Both the position numbers and the translations under genes were made by a program. Shown here one piece after another: positions 1 to 7,517 of a DNA stretch of 15,356 bases. The stretch is from Nitrospiraceae bacterium (GTDB lineage: Bacteria > Nitrospirota > Nitrospiria > Nitrospirales > Nitrospiraceae): assembly GCA_005800255.1 (NCBI GenBank), contig SYGW01000077.1:1-15356 (forward strand). The letters are read 5' to 3'. Every line of letters starts with the position of its first letter. Position 1 is the first letter of the stretch. The notes under the pieces are model-generated. The model was given only the letters and a program-made list of their open reading frames with translations, was not told the DNA's origin and did not search any database.

Positions 1-1
1 A

Positions 2-1654
2 GGGGTCGGCAATCCGGTGATCTATTTTGGTTCGAAGACAGGCCGCGATGGGATTCACGGGGCGACGATGGCGTCCGATTCCTTTGATGACCAGTCGGAG
101 CAGAAGCGGCCTACGGTGCAGGTGGGCGATCCCTTTACTGAGAAGCTGTTGTTGGAAGCCTGCCTCGAGTTGATGGCGGGCGATCTGCTGGTCGGCATCC
201 AGGACATGGGGGCGGCCGGCTTGACCAGTTCCTCCTGTGAAATGGCCTCGCGCGCCGGCAACGGGATGGATCTGGACCTGACCGATGTGCTGCGGCGCGA
301 GCCTGGTATGACGCCCTATGAATTGATGTTGTCGGAATCCCAGGAGCGCATGTTGATGGTGGCGCAGGCTGGCAAAGAAGAGGAATGCATCAGGATCTGC
401 AAGAAGTGGGATCTCGATGTGGCGGTGGTGGGACGGGTGACAGGCGATGGCATTCTCCGCGTAAGGGAGCAGGGTAAGGTGGTGGCGGAGATTCCGGCGA
501 AGTCGCTGGCCGATGACGGACCACGCTACGAGCGGCCCTATTCGCCGCCTGGCTACCAGGACATGCTGACGAATTTGAACTATGACGCCCTGCCGGATGT
601 GAAGGATGCCAATGCGGCCTTGTTGTCGCTGCTGGAGTCTCCGACGATTGCGAGCAAACGCTGGGTCTATGAACAGTACGACCATATGGTGCGGACCAAC
701 ACGATGGTCCGGCCAGGCTCCGACGCGGCGGTGGTCCGGATCAAGGGCACCAACAAAGCCCTCGCCATGACGGTGGATTGCAATAGCCGCTACTGTTTGC
801 TCCATCCCTATGAAGGGGCTCGTCTTGCGGTGGCTGAGGCGGCGAGGAATTTGGTCTGTTCCGGCGCTGAGCCGATCGGGTTGACGGACTGTTTGAATTT
901 CGGGAATCCGGAGCGGCCTGAGATCATGTGGCAGTTCGTGCTGGCGATCGAAGGATTGAGAGACGCCTGCGAACATTTCAAGGTGCCCATCGTCAGCGGC
1001 AATGTGAGCTTCTACAATGAGACGAACGGCCTGTCGATCTATCCCACGCCGATGTTGGGCATGGTGGGTCTGATCGAGTCGGTCGAGCAGACGATGACCC
1101 AGTGGTTCAAGCAGGACGGGGATGTCATTATCCTCCTGGGCAAGACGAGAGAGGATCTGGGCGGAAGCGAATACCTGAAAGTGCTCCATCACCGGGAGCA
1201 GGGATCGCCGCCTCTCCTCAGCCTTGAGGCGGAGAAATCGCTCCATGATTTTCTCTTGAAAGCAATTCGTGATGGGTTGGTGCAATCGGCCCATGATTGT
1301 TCGGATGGCGGGTTGGCGGTTGCCTTGGTCGAATCCTGCATCTCCGGTCCAGCCGCCAGGAGAGGGGCTGTGGTAGGATTAGGTCTCGACACCTTGCGGC
1401 GGGATGCTCTCTTATTCGGTGAGAGCCAATCGCGGGTCGTCCTGTCGGTGAAGCCTGAACTGGTCGAACAGGTTCTGAAGCGTGCCGTGGAGGCCGATGT
1501 TCCCGCGATGAAGATCGGGACGGTCGGAGGGGATTGTGTCGTTATTGATGTGGAGAAGGGGCAATGGAGCGAGGGCTGCCGCATCGATCTCCCGGTCGAT
1601 CAACTGTTTGAGCAGTGGGCCTTTTCAATCGAACGAACGCTGAATCAGGCGTGA
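2..1654 (+). CDS. purL: Phosphoribosylformylglycinamidine synthase, large subunit PurL (5' truncated)
   Basis: Fourth step of de novo purine synthesis: ATP-dependent conversion of FGAR plus glutamine-derived ammonia to FGAM, in the cytoplasm. The frame is open from base 2, so the gene enters from outside the window; about 550 C-terminal residues are visible of roughly 740 usual for the small, PurQ/PurS-dependent type. Family signatures seen: [20 protein letters not shown] at the very start (end of the first AIRS half), then [14 protein letters not shown], and in the second half [28 protein letters not shown] and [14 protein letters not shown]. No glutaminase domain follows the second half before the stop, which fits the small type. 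It ends with TGA 11 bp before the purF ATG, so the two genes are probably cotranscribed. Nothing looks broken. Identification is firm from motifs and from the purF neighbour. Confidence 0.96.
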   Translation, partial: GVGNPVIYFGSKTGRDGIHGATMASDSFDDQSEQKRPTVQVGDPFTEKLLLEACLELMAGDLLVGIQDMGAAGLTSSSCEMASRAGNGMDLDLTDVLRREPGMTPYELMLSESQERMLMVAQAGKEEECIRICKKWDLDVAVVGRVTGDGILRVREQGKVVAEIPAKSLADDGPRYERPYSPPGYQDMLTNLNYDALPDVKDANAALLSLLESPTIASKRWVYEQYDHMVRTNTMVRPGSDAAVVRIKGTNKALAMTVDCNSRYCLLHPYEGARLAVAEAARNLVCSGAEPIGLTDCLNFGNPERPEIMWQFVLAIEGLRDACEHFKVPIVSGNVSFYNETNGLSIYPTPMLGMVGLIESVEQTMTQWFKQDGDVIILLGKTREDLGGSEYLKVLHHREQGSPPLLSLEAEKSLHDFLLKAIRDGLVQSAHDCSDGGLAVALVESCISGPAARRGAVVGLGLDTLRRDALLFGESQSRVVLSVKPELVEQVLKRAVEADVPAMKIGTVGGDCVVIDVEKGQWSEGCRIDLPVDQLFEQWAFSIERTLNQA

Positions 1655-1730
1655 GACGTGAAGGCATGAATAAGCGAACCAATAGAGAGCTCCCGGTCAT
1701 TTCATCTTTCACGTCCGACGTGTCACGTGA
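1655..1730 (+). repeat. ACGTGA-type inverted repeats over the purF start
   Basis: GACGTGAA at 1655-1662 is matched perfectly and inversely by TTCACGTC at 1708-1715. It is followed by the perfect 8-bp palindrome TCACGTGA at 1723-1730. The repeats bracket the purF ATG and its first 15-20 codons. They could form a hairpin across the start or simply be intergenic repeat DNA read into the leader. Seen directly; the function is unknown. Confidence 0.5.
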
Positions 1731-3138
1731 GAGCCCCGATAAATTTCACGACGAATGCGCCGTCTTCGGCATTTACGGCCACAAGGAAGCGGCCAACCTC
1801 ACCTATTTGGGGCTCTATGCCTTGCAGCATCGTGGACAGGAAGCCTCCGGTATCGTCTCGGGCGATGGTGAGCAGTTTCACGTCCATAAGGGAAAGGGGC
1901 TGGTTGCGGACATTTACAATCCCCAGTCGCTTCAGCAATTAACCGGTTCGATGGCGATCGGCCACAATCGCTATTCCACGGCCGGGGGGAACGATCTCAA
2001 AAACGTCCAGCCGCTCTCGGTCAATTTCGCCTTCGGGAATCTGGCGCTCGCCCATAACGGCAACCTCATCAATGCGCAAGTGTTGCGTCACGAGCTCGAA
2101 GCCTACGGTGCTATTTTTCAATCCACGTCGGACAGCGAAGTCATCATCCATTTGATCGCCCATTCGCGGGCCGATACCTTGCTGGCCCGTATCATCGATG
2201 CGTTGAGCCAGGTGCGCGGGGCCTTTTCGGTCGTGTTGCAGACGGACGACGGGATCATCGCGGTGCGAGATCCGCACGGGTTCAGGCCCCTCTGTCTCGG
2301 CCGCATGGGCGACACCTATCTCGTCGCGTCGGAGACCTGCGCGTTCGACCTGCTCGGCGCGGAAATCGTTCGTGAGATCGAGCCGGGCGAGCTGGTCGTG
2401 TTGAACGAGAAGGGCGTGACGAGTTACCACCCGTTCGCGCCGGTCGATCCGGCCATGTGCATTTTTGAATATGTGTACTTCGCCAGGCCGGATAGCAAGA
2501 TCTTCGGCGCGAACGCGGTCTATGCCACACGCAAGGCTTTGGGGCGGCAACTGGCGAAGGAATCCTTGATCGAGGCGGATATCGTCGTGCCGGTCCCGGA
2601 CTCCGGAGTGCCTGCCGCGCTTGGCTATGCCGAGGGAGCAGGGATTCAGTTCGAGCTCGGGTTGATCAGAAATCACTATGTCGGCCGTACTTTCATCGAG
2701 CCGGAGCAGTCAATCCGCCATTTCGGCGTGAAGGTGAAGCTCAATGCCGTGCCGGAGGTGCTGGCGGGGAAACGGGTCGTCGTGATCGACGATTCGCTGG
2801 TACGGGGCACCACGAGCCGCAAAATCGTGAAGATGATTCGCGATGCCGGGGCGAAGGAAGTGCATATGCGCATCAGTTCGCCTCCGATCGTTTCTCCCTG
2901 CTTCTACGGGATCGATACGCCTACCAAGAAGGAATTGATCGGTTCCAGCCATTCGCTTGAAGAGATTCGGAAGTACATCACGGCAGACAGCCTCGCCTAT
3001 TTGAGCCTTGACGGCATGTTGAATGCCTCTCCCGGCACTCCGGAACAGTATTGCAATGCTTGCTTCACTGAGAAGTATCCCATCGCGCTGACCCGCGCGG
3101 AGGAATGGCAGCTCGGCCTCTTCGACCCCTCCCTCTAG
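1666..3138 (+). CDS. purF: Amidophosphoribosyltransferase PurF, Fe-S type with leader peptide
   Basis: First committed step of purine synthesis: PRPP plus glutamine gives phosphoribosylamine. 490 residues from ATG 1666. N-terminal Ntn glutaminase domain: the predicted nucleophile is Cys31 in [12 protein letters not shown], so 30 leader residues would have to be removed (Bacillus subtilis PurF removes 11). [11 protein letters not shown] and [10 protein letters not shown] follow. The C-terminal phosphoribosyltransferase domain has the PRPP loop [12 protein letters not shown] (residues about 373-384). Four cysteines match the Fe-S ligands of the Bacillus-type enzyme: C265, C412, C463 and C466 (YCNACF). 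Start choice: ATG 1666 has a GAAGG-like stretch just upstream. In-frame GTG 1720 would give a 12-residue leader much nearer the Bacillus length, but I see no ribosome site for it. The same frame is open further upstream inside purL. Follows purL by 11 bp. Confidence 0.96.
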   Translation: MNKRTNRELPVISSFTSDVSRESPDKFHDECAVFGIYGHKEAANLTYLGLYALQHRGQEASGIVSGDGEQFHVHKGKGLVADIYNPQSLQQLTGSMAIGHNRYSTAGGNDLKNVQPLSVNFAFGNLALAHNGNLINAQVLRHELEAYGAIFQSTSDSEVIIHLIAHSRADTLLARIIDALSQVRGAFSVVLQTDDGIIAVRDPHGFRPLCLGRMGDTYLVASETCAFDLLGAEIVREIEPGELVVLNEKGVTSYHPFAPVDPAMCIFEYVYFARPDSKIFGANAVYATRKALGRQLAKESLIEADIVVPVPDSGVPAALGYAEGAGIQFELGLIRNHYVGRTFIEPEQSIRHFGVKVKLNAVPEVLAGKRVVVIDDSLVRGTTSRKIVKMIRDAGAKEVHMRISSPPIVSPCFYGIDTPTKKELIGSSHSLEEIRKYITADSLAYLSLDGMLNASPGTPEQYCNACFTEKYPIALTRAEEWQLGLFDPSL

Positions 3139-3261
3139 CAGGCTGCTCAAACAATCCGCCAGCTTCGTTCTCGGCTCATCGAAATCCTCAACGTACCCCT
3201 GAGGGTACGCCTCCGGTTTCGGTTCGCCTGCGGCCTTGCTGACGAACTGTTTGCGCAGCCT
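3139..3261. repeat. Type A palindromic intergenic repeat, copy 1
   Basis: An imperfect inverted repeat of about 123 bp begins immediately after the purF TAG. The termini AGGCTGCTCAAACA (3140-3153) and TGTTTGCGCAGCCT (3248-3261) pair at 13 of 14 positions. Inner arms also pair partly (CCGCCAGC against the complement of GCTGACGA, and CGAAA against TTTCG). The centre is a perfect 7-bp stem, CGTACCC/GGGTACG (3192-3198 and 3203-3209), with a CTGA loop. The right arm CTGCGGCCTTGCTG (3228-3241) recurs at 7681-7694. No T-run follows the central stem, so a rho-independent terminator is not supported, although folding of the transcript after purF is likely. Confidence 0.8.
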
Positions 3262-3294
3262 ATTTGCGCATCCATCCTGTCGGTCGCTGCGCCA

Positions 3295-3324
3295 TTGCCC
3301 CTGAAAAAATCTGCATGGTAGGAT
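3295..3324 (+). promoter_or_regulatory. Weak candidate sigma70 promoter for the redoxin gene
   Basis: TTGCCC (3295-3300) and TAGGAT (3319-3324) are separated by 18 bp, 69 bp before the redoxin ATG. It is the best pair I could find between the repeat and the gene. The match is modest and rests on pattern only. Confidence 0.25.
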
Positions 3325-3393
3325 ACCCAATCAAAGTGTTGAGTGGGCGAGCAGGTAATTCAGCACTGAGCACTTCTTTAGGGGGAGGTTCTT

Positions 3394-3927
3394 ATGAAAC
3401 GAATGTTATCGATACTCGGGGTGCTCTTAGTTTCCGTTCTTGCGGCCCATCTGGCCTTTGCGGCGGGATTCTTTAAGGTCGGCGAGAAGGCGCCTGCCTT
3501 TACGCTGACGGCCATTACCGGCGAGACGGTGGGATTGGACAGTTACAAGGGCAAGATCGTGGTGCTCGGCCTGTTTCATATCTGCGATCCCTGCATGATG
3601 CAAGGCACGACGCTCCAGAAAGTGTCTGAGATGACGAAGGGCAAAGAGGTGGCAGTGCTCGGGGTCAATTCTTCCGGTAACGGCAAGAAAGAAGTCGGCG
3701 AGTTTCTGGCTTCCTTTCCCGTGAAGGTCACCTATCCCTATCTGCTCGATCCTGGCAAGGTCACGGACAAATTGTACGGCGGCGGAAAATTCATCCCGAA
3801 CGTCTATGTGATCGATCAGCAGGGTGTGATCCGGTGGCAACGTGTCGGCAATATGGATTTAGCCGGCGCAGAAGTAATTGTGGCGGAAGTCGAAAAGCTA
3901 TTGGCTGGTGGCAGTAATAAGATGTAG
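3394..3927 (+). CDS. Secreted thioredoxin-fold (AhpC/TSA-TlpA-like) protein
   Basis: 177 residues. Residues 1-23 are a signal peptide: MKRM, a hydrophobic core, then AFA|A, so the protein should act outside the cytoplasmic membrane. The mature part opens with VGEKAPAFTL, the usual start of AhpC/TSA and TlpA-type redoxins. The redox site is C64-D-P-C67 in FHICDPCM, and the expected cis-proline segment is FIPNVYVID near residues 131-139. The family transfers disulfides or reduces peroxides; which applies here cannot be read from sequence. The start is supported by a strong GGGGGAGG site 7 nt before ATG 3394. The upstream neighbour is a palindromic repeat, so it probably has its own promoter. 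The next gene starts 50 bp downstream on the same strand. No heme-binding or lipobox motif was seen. Confidence 0.88.
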   Translation: MKRMLSILGVLLVSVLAAHLAFAAGFFKVGEKAPAFTLTAITGETVGLDSYKGKIVVLGLFHICDPCMMQGTTLQKVSEMTKGKEVAVLGVNSSGNGKKEVGEFLASFPVKVTYPYLLDPGKVTDKLYGGGKFIPNVYVIDQQGVIRWQRVGNMDLAGAEVIVAEVEKLLAGGSNKM

Positions 3928-3977
3928 CGAGCGCCGTGGCTGAGGAAGTATCAACTTCCGAGAGGAAGAGGAAAGAG

Positions 3978-4223
3978 ATGGGCATGGATGAGATGGAAGT
4001 GGGAAAGCAGAAGTTTTTGGAGGTGGTAAAGGGGGCCGATGCAGCAGTGCAGGTAGTGATCCCTGTGACGCCTTCGAACAGTATGTTTCTGATTTCCCTG
4101 ACGAAGGGGCCTAATCGGAAATTCATTACGGTCTCGGAAGACGACATCATCGACTTGCCCAACGACGCCGGCATCCTGACGAAGGTGACGAAAGTCGTGA
4201 AGGATGCCGTCGCGGCATTGTAA
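3978..4223 (+). CDS. Small conserved-looking protein of unknown function
   Basis: 81 residues, acidic at the N-terminus (MGMDEMEVGKQ), with no signal peptide or membrane segment. I do not recognise the family. The middle contains AAVQVVIPVTPSNSMFLISL, which reads like two beta-strands, then KGPNRKFITVSEDDIIDLP and a C-terminal helix (ILTKVTKVVKDAVAAL). That is consistent with a small alpha/beta fold. The start ATG 3978 is chosen because AGAGGAAAG lies directly upstream. A longer frame from GTG 3936 adds 14 residues rich in Glu, Lys and Arg without a ribosome site, and ATG 3984 is also possible. It lies 50 bp after the redoxin and 45 bp before the lactamase-fold gene, so it may belong to either transcript. 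Coding is supported by a clean frame and protein-like composition. Confidence 0.7.
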   Translation: MGMDEMEVGKQKFLEVVKGADAAVQVVIPVTPSNSMFLISLTKGPNRKFITVSEDDIIDLPNDAGILTKVTKVVKDAVAAL

Positions 4224-4268
4224 ATCCGTCCGTGCCATCAAGTATCAGCTGTCGGCTCAAATCGTATT

Positions 4269-4871
4269 ATGAAAAACATTCTTCCCGGCATCTGGCAATG
4301 GTCCTGGTTCTCTGAGGAGAAGCAGCTCGATTTCAACGGACTTTTCCTGACGGTAGGGGAACATAAGATCCTCGTCGATCCTCCGCCGATGACGGGCGAC
4401 GCGAGCGCGGTCGTTCTCCGCAACGGCCCCGTCGATTACATCATCGTGACGAATCGCGACCATGTTCGCGAAGCGGTGAAGTATCAGGATGAGTTTCGCT
4501 GTCAGTTGTATGTGCCGGAGGTCGATGTGCCGTTGATGGATCTCAAGCCGACCAAGACGTTCAAGGATGGGGAGTTGCTCACGGGCGGGATCTGGGTGAT
4601 TCAGTTGAAGGACCAGAAGTCTCCCGGCGAGTCGGCCCTGTTCATCCAGCAACGGAAAGGTGTGTTGATTGTCGGCGATGCCTTGATCGGGAAGCCTGCC
4701 GGTTCCGTCAGTCTCCTGCCAGCCGACAAGTATGCCGATGTGGCGAAGGCCCAGGAGGGGCTGCGGCGGCTCCTCAAATACAATTTCGACAGTTTGTTGG
4801 TTGGTGACGGGACCTCGATTCTGACCGGCGCTAAGCAGGCGGTTGAGCAGCTGCTCCAGCTCCCATCATGA
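4269..4871 (+). CDS. Metallo-beta-lactamase-fold protein with altered metal ligands
   Basis: 200 residues, predicted cytoplasmic. The order of motifs follows the metallo-beta-lactamase fold: a strand plus HKILVDPPP (residues 32-40, as in ILIDPG), VDYIIVTNRDH (55-65) where the family has THxHxDH, KSPGESALFI (117-126) for TPGHTxGS, GVLIVGDAL (131-139) for the LFTGDAL segment, and LLVGDGTS (176-183) for the PGHG turn. Several usual metal-binding histidines are replaced: N62 and D64-H65 remain around the first site, and E121 and D180 stand where His is expected. Either the metal set is unusual or the protein is not a hydrolase. There is no clear Shine-Dalgarno before ATG 4269. The stop overlaps the next gene's ATG as ATGA (4868-4871). 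First gene of a four-gene overlapping chain. The fold assignment is by motif order, not by search. Confidence 0.82.
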   Translation: MKNILPGIWQWSWFSEEKQLDFNGLFLTVGEHKILVDPPPMTGDASAVVLRNGPVDYIIVTNRDHVREAVKYQDEFRCQLYVPEVDVPLMDLKPTKTFKDGELLTGGIWVIQLKDQKSPGESALFIQQRKGVLIVGDALIGKPAGSVSLLPADKYADVAKAQEGLRRLLKYNFDSLLVGDGTSILTGAKQAVEQLLQLPS

Positions 4872-5692
4872 CATTACACAACGGCCTCTCCGAAGAACTC
4901 AATCGCCAGGGCAACGAGCATTTTTCGCGAGGCCTCTATACCGATGCCTACACCTGCTATGCCAAGGCGCTGGAATGCGACCGGCTGACCGGGGACCAGC
5001 GGGCCCTGGCCGCCACCATGGGAAATCTGGGGAACATTTGCGCGGTCAGCGGCCGCCGGGATTCGGCCCAGACGTACTATCAAGAGGTTCTGGAGCTGCA
5101 GAAGATTCTCGGAGACGAGAAGGGGATCGGGACGACCTTGGGCAATTTGGGGAATCTCCGGGCCGATGCGGGCGAATGGGATCGCGCCAAGGCCTACTAC
5201 CTCGAGGCCTTGGACCTTATGACGAAGGTGCATGATGAGGCAGGCAAGGCGGTGCTCTTTTCCGATCTGGGATTGGTTGCCCGTGAGACCAAAGAATACG
5301 ACCTGGCCATCAAATACTATGAGCAATCGCTCGTGCTCATGAGGCGGTTGGAAAATCAGGGCGGCGTGGCCGATGCCTGGCGCATGATCGGCCGAACCTT
5401 TTTGCTCCAGCAGCACTACGACGACGCGATCGCCTGCTGCCAAACCAGCCAGTCCATTGCCGAACGATCACGCGACGAACTGCGGACCGGCGGCGCTCGT
5501 TATGTGCTGGCCCAATGTTACGAAGAGACCGGCAACCTGCGCGAGGCGGCGGATCTCCTTGAGCTGGTGGTGCATATGGATCGCAAGTATCAGTTGCCGA
5601 AACTCGGAGAGAATATCCAGAGGTTGGCGGTTTTGCGGGCGAGTCTGGCAGGCCAGGGCGGGACACCATCCCAGCGGAAGATGCGTGTATGA
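4868..5692 (+). CDS. TPR protein with six 40-residue repeats
   Basis: 274 residues, no signal peptide or membrane segment. It is built of six tetratricopeptide-like units with an exact 40-residue period. The equivalent helix-B sites are YAKAL near 31, YYQEVLEL near 70, YYLEALDL near 110, YYEQSLVL near 150, CCQTSQSI near 190 and LLELVVHM near 230. The helix-A counterparts are GNEHF, GNLGNICA, GNLGNLRA, SDLGLVAR, WRMIGRTF and YVLAQCYE. Units of 40 or more residues are the TPR_12/kinesin-light-chain or Rap/LGN style, used for protein-protein binding rather than catalysis. The start ATG 4868 overlaps the stop of the previous gene (ATGA), and its own stop overlaps the next ATG in the same way. That suggests coupled translation and fixed stoichiometry. 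The partner is unknown; the neighbouring lactamase-fold and unknown proteins are obvious candidates. Confidence 0.9.
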   Translation: MTLHNGLSEELNRQGNEHFSRGLYTDAYTCYAKALECDRLTGDQRALAATMGNLGNICAVSGRRDSAQTYYQEVLELQKILGDEKGIGTTLGNLGNLRADAGEWDRAKAYYLEALDLMTKVHDEAGKAVLFSDLGLVARETKEYDLAIKYYEQSLVLMRRLENQGGVADAWRMIGRTFLLQQHYDDAIACCQTSQSIAERSRDELRTGGARYVLAQCYEETGNLREAADLLELVVHMDRKYQLPKLGENIQRLAVLRASLAGQGGTPSQRKMRV

Positions 5693-6126
5693 GTGATAAT
5701 TCTTCGACGACTTGGGCTACGCTTCGGGCTTCACTGGCCTCCACCTTTCCGCAATTGGAGGAAGTGGAGCCAGGCGGCGCCTTGTCGATGGACCTTGGCT
5801 CGGATGGCTGGCTGCTGGAGCTCACGCCGGACGGGCGGGTCTTGTGCCAGTACGGCATGGCGATGGAGGATGTGATGACTCTGCTCTCCGATGGGACGCC
5901 GGAAGATCTGGGCACCGACGAGATCGCGAAGCAGGCCAAGTACTACATCCAGCCGGCTGTCTCCAAGTACCGTGCGATTCTGCTGAAATCTGGATTTGCA
6001 GAAGAAACGGAGATGAACGACGCCTACGTGGCCGTTCGTTTCGAGCGGCACGTAGACCTGACGAACCCGACTGCCGTGCAAGATCTCATGAGCTGGTGCC
6101 GGCGGACGATCGGCGTGGCCCGGTGA
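5689..6126 (+). CDS. Protein of unknown function in the overlapping operon
   Basis: 145 residues, soluble and acidic. I do not recognise a family. Visible features: an N-terminal helix (TTWATLRASLASTFPQLEEVE), a strand-rich part with DGWLLELTPDGRVLCQYG that looks like a beta-hairpin, a helical middle (EIAKQAKYYIQPAVSKYRAILLKSGF) and a C-terminal DLMSWCRRTIGVAR. It contains two cysteines (in VLCQYG and SWCRRT), not arranged as a CxxC. The alternation of helix and hairpin would suit a small binding domain of the chaperone or immunity type, but that is speculation. The start ATG 5689 overlaps the upstream stop (ATGA) and the stop overlaps the downstream GTG (GTGA, 6123-6126). The context therefore ties it to the TPR and methyltransferase genes. 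Confidence 0.8.
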   Translation: MSDNSSTTWATLRASLASTFPQLEEVEPGGALSMDLGSDGWLLELTPDGRVLCQYGMAMEDVMTLLSDGTPEDLGTDEIAKQAKYYIQPAVSKYRAILLKSGFAEETEMNDAYVAVRFERHVDLTNPTAVQDLMSWCRRTIGVAR

Positions 6127-6929
6127 CCAGGCAGATTGCCACGTTCGACGATTTCCGCACGACGATTACCGCCTACCGGTTGTCGCGAGTCCTGATTGCC
6201 TCCCTTGAGCTGAATCTTTTTACTACCATCGGCATGAAGACCTGGACGATTCCCGATCTGGCTCGCGCTGCGAAGGTCAGCGAGCGGGGGCTGGCCATCC
6301 TCTGCCGGAATCTCGCGATGGCGGGATTGCTGAAGAAAATAGGCGAGACCTATCGGAACAGCCGGTTGGGCGCTACGGCCTTGAATGCCCAGCATCACGC
6401 CTATCGGGGGGATTATCTCCGGCTGATTACGAGCCATTGGAGCGATTGGGGCCGTTTGCTGGAGTCGGTAAAGACGGGGCTGCCGCTCGATCACGATGAG
6501 CCGGATGATCCGGCTTATCGCAGGCAGTTCACCTGGGCGATGCATCACCGGACTCTGGAGACCGCTCCGAAGCTTGCGGCCCAGGTCGATTTGCGCGGCG
6601 CGCGGACTCTGCTCGACCTTGGTGGAGGCCCCGGCACCTATGCGATGGCTTTCCTCGCCAAGAATCCCAAGCTCCGCGCCACGGTCTGCGACCGGCCTGC
6701 GGCCCTTGCTGTGGCGAAGGAGATCGCTGCGACTCACAAGGCGCGCGCGCCTCTCCTATCAGCCGCTGGATTTGCTCACGGAATCCATTCCCGGCTCCTA
6801 CGATGTCATCTGGTACTCGAACGTGCTCCATATCTATTCGCCGCAAGACAATCAAGCGGTGTTCCGGCGCGCCTTGGCTGCGTTGAATCCAGGCGGCAGA
6901 CTCTTGATTCAGGATGCCTTCCTTCATGA
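6123..6929 (+). pseudogene. O-methyltransferase-like gene, 5' part (frameshifted)
   Basis: The GTG start at 6123 overlaps the previous stop as GTGA. Residues 1 to about 90 look like the winged-helix dimerisation domain of family 2 O-methyltransferases (YRLSRVLIASLELNLF, then IPDLARAAKVSERGLAILCRNLAMAGLL). The SAM-binding motif I, LLDLGGGPGTY, lies at residues 163-173, followed by the acidic CDRP turn. After about residue 207, within (GC)5 at 6741-6750, the frame loses sense: the remaining residues to 6929 are arginine- and serine-rich and the conserved fold continues in the next frame. An additional GC pair would restore one frame of 358 residues. Relatives act on small phenolic, carotenoid or quinone-like substrates; the substrate here is unknown. 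Cause: an authentic mutation, phase-variable slippage or a consensus error. Confidence 0.8.
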
Positions 6930-7197
6930 CCGAGAGGGGCTGTTTCCTGAAGAGGCGAGTCTTTTTGCGGTCTCGATGTTGTTGTTCACCGACCGGGGCA
7001 ATACCTATTCGGCCGCCGAGACGAAGGCCTGGTTGACGGATGCGGGATTTGAGCGGATCAAGGTTGTGAAGATGAAGAAGGGGACGGAGGACTGGGAGGA
7101 TGGGATCCTGGAAGCACGGTCCCCAACGATTCGTGGAGAAACGCGCGCCCGCCGAACAGGACCAGCGAAAAGTTTACGATTCCGCTCATCGCGCTGA
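6751..7197 (+). pseudogene. O-methyltransferase-like gene, 3' part (frameshifted)
   Basis: Continuation of the methyltransferase in the neighbouring frame. Reading from CTC 6751 gives LSYQPLDLLTES, then YDVIWYSNVLHIYSPQDN and LAALNPGGRLLIQDAFLHD. These are the post-motif and PGG-loop segments expected after motif I in this family. The catalytic-region aromatic and acidic residues around YTSAAET-like text (NTYSAAETKAWLTDAGF) are also present. This part has no start codon with a ribosome site, so it is unlikely to be made alone. The last 20-30 residues (SPTIRGETRARRTG onward) are Arg-rich and unlike a methyltransferase end, and they run antiparallel over the membrane-protein gene. The natural stop may have been lost at about 7120. 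Confidence 0.75.
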
Positions 7198-7483
7198 CGA
7201 GAAGCAGGGCGCCACTCTCGCCCTGTCCGCCCAGGATGCTGGCGAGGGTGGAGAGGTCTAACGCCAATCCTACCGTTCCATAGATGACGCAGGCCATGGC
7301 GGTCCAGGTCCATCCGATCCTGACGAGGCAGGCAAGAACGATCGGGGTTGCGATGAGATAGAGCATCCAGCCGATTCGGCCTGCTGTTGTTGCAGCCGGT
7401 GCGAGATGGGTGGTCGTGGCGCCGATGAGGCTGAGTCCCGTGAGCAGGCCGATGAGGGTCCAGGTGTATCGCATGGGTGGCAT
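7058..7483 (-). CDS. Small membrane protein of unknown function, four predicted helices
   Basis: 141 residues from ATG at 7483 (complement), supported by GGAG about 9 nt upstream. Earlier TTG 7510 and later ATG 7474 are alternatives. Four hydrophobic stretches are visible: WTLIGLLTGLSLIGATTT, IGWMLYLIATPIVLACLV, TWTAMACVIYGTVGLALDL and ALLLVSAMSGIVNFSLVLF. This makes a compact polytopic inner-membrane protein. No family was recognised and no catalytic motif was seen. The final part after FLHES is low-complexity (PPSPPSPSSSSQP) and lies wholly within the 3' end of the methyltransferase read on the other strand. That tail is probably readthrough beyond a lost stop rather than conserved protein. 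The upstream region on its own strand is the nested palindromic repeat at 7516-7720. Confidence 0.65.
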   Translation of the reverse strand: MPPMRYTWTLIGLLTGLSLIGATTTHLAPAATTAGRIGWMLYLIATPIVLACLVRIGWTWTAMACVIYGTVGLALDLSTLASILGGQGESGALLLVSAMSGIVNFSLVLFGGRAFLHESLGTVLPGSHPPSPPSPSSSSQP

Positions 7484-7517
7484 GATACCCGTCTCCGCAG
7501 GGCACAGCAACCGGCTT

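Noticed and set aside
1939..2676. 245-codon complement-strand frame in purF
   Set aside because: Antisense to conserved purF motifs; Arg/His/Asp-rich translation without recognisable structure.
3192..3209. Rho-independent terminator after purF
   Set aside because: The 7-bp stem is perfect but there is no U-tract after it, and it is the centre of a larger repeat.
3936..3977. Longer GTG start for the small unknown protein
   Set aside because: The added residues are a Glu/Ser/Arg/Lys stretch over the ribosome-site region of ATG 3978, and no ribosome site precedes GTG 3936.
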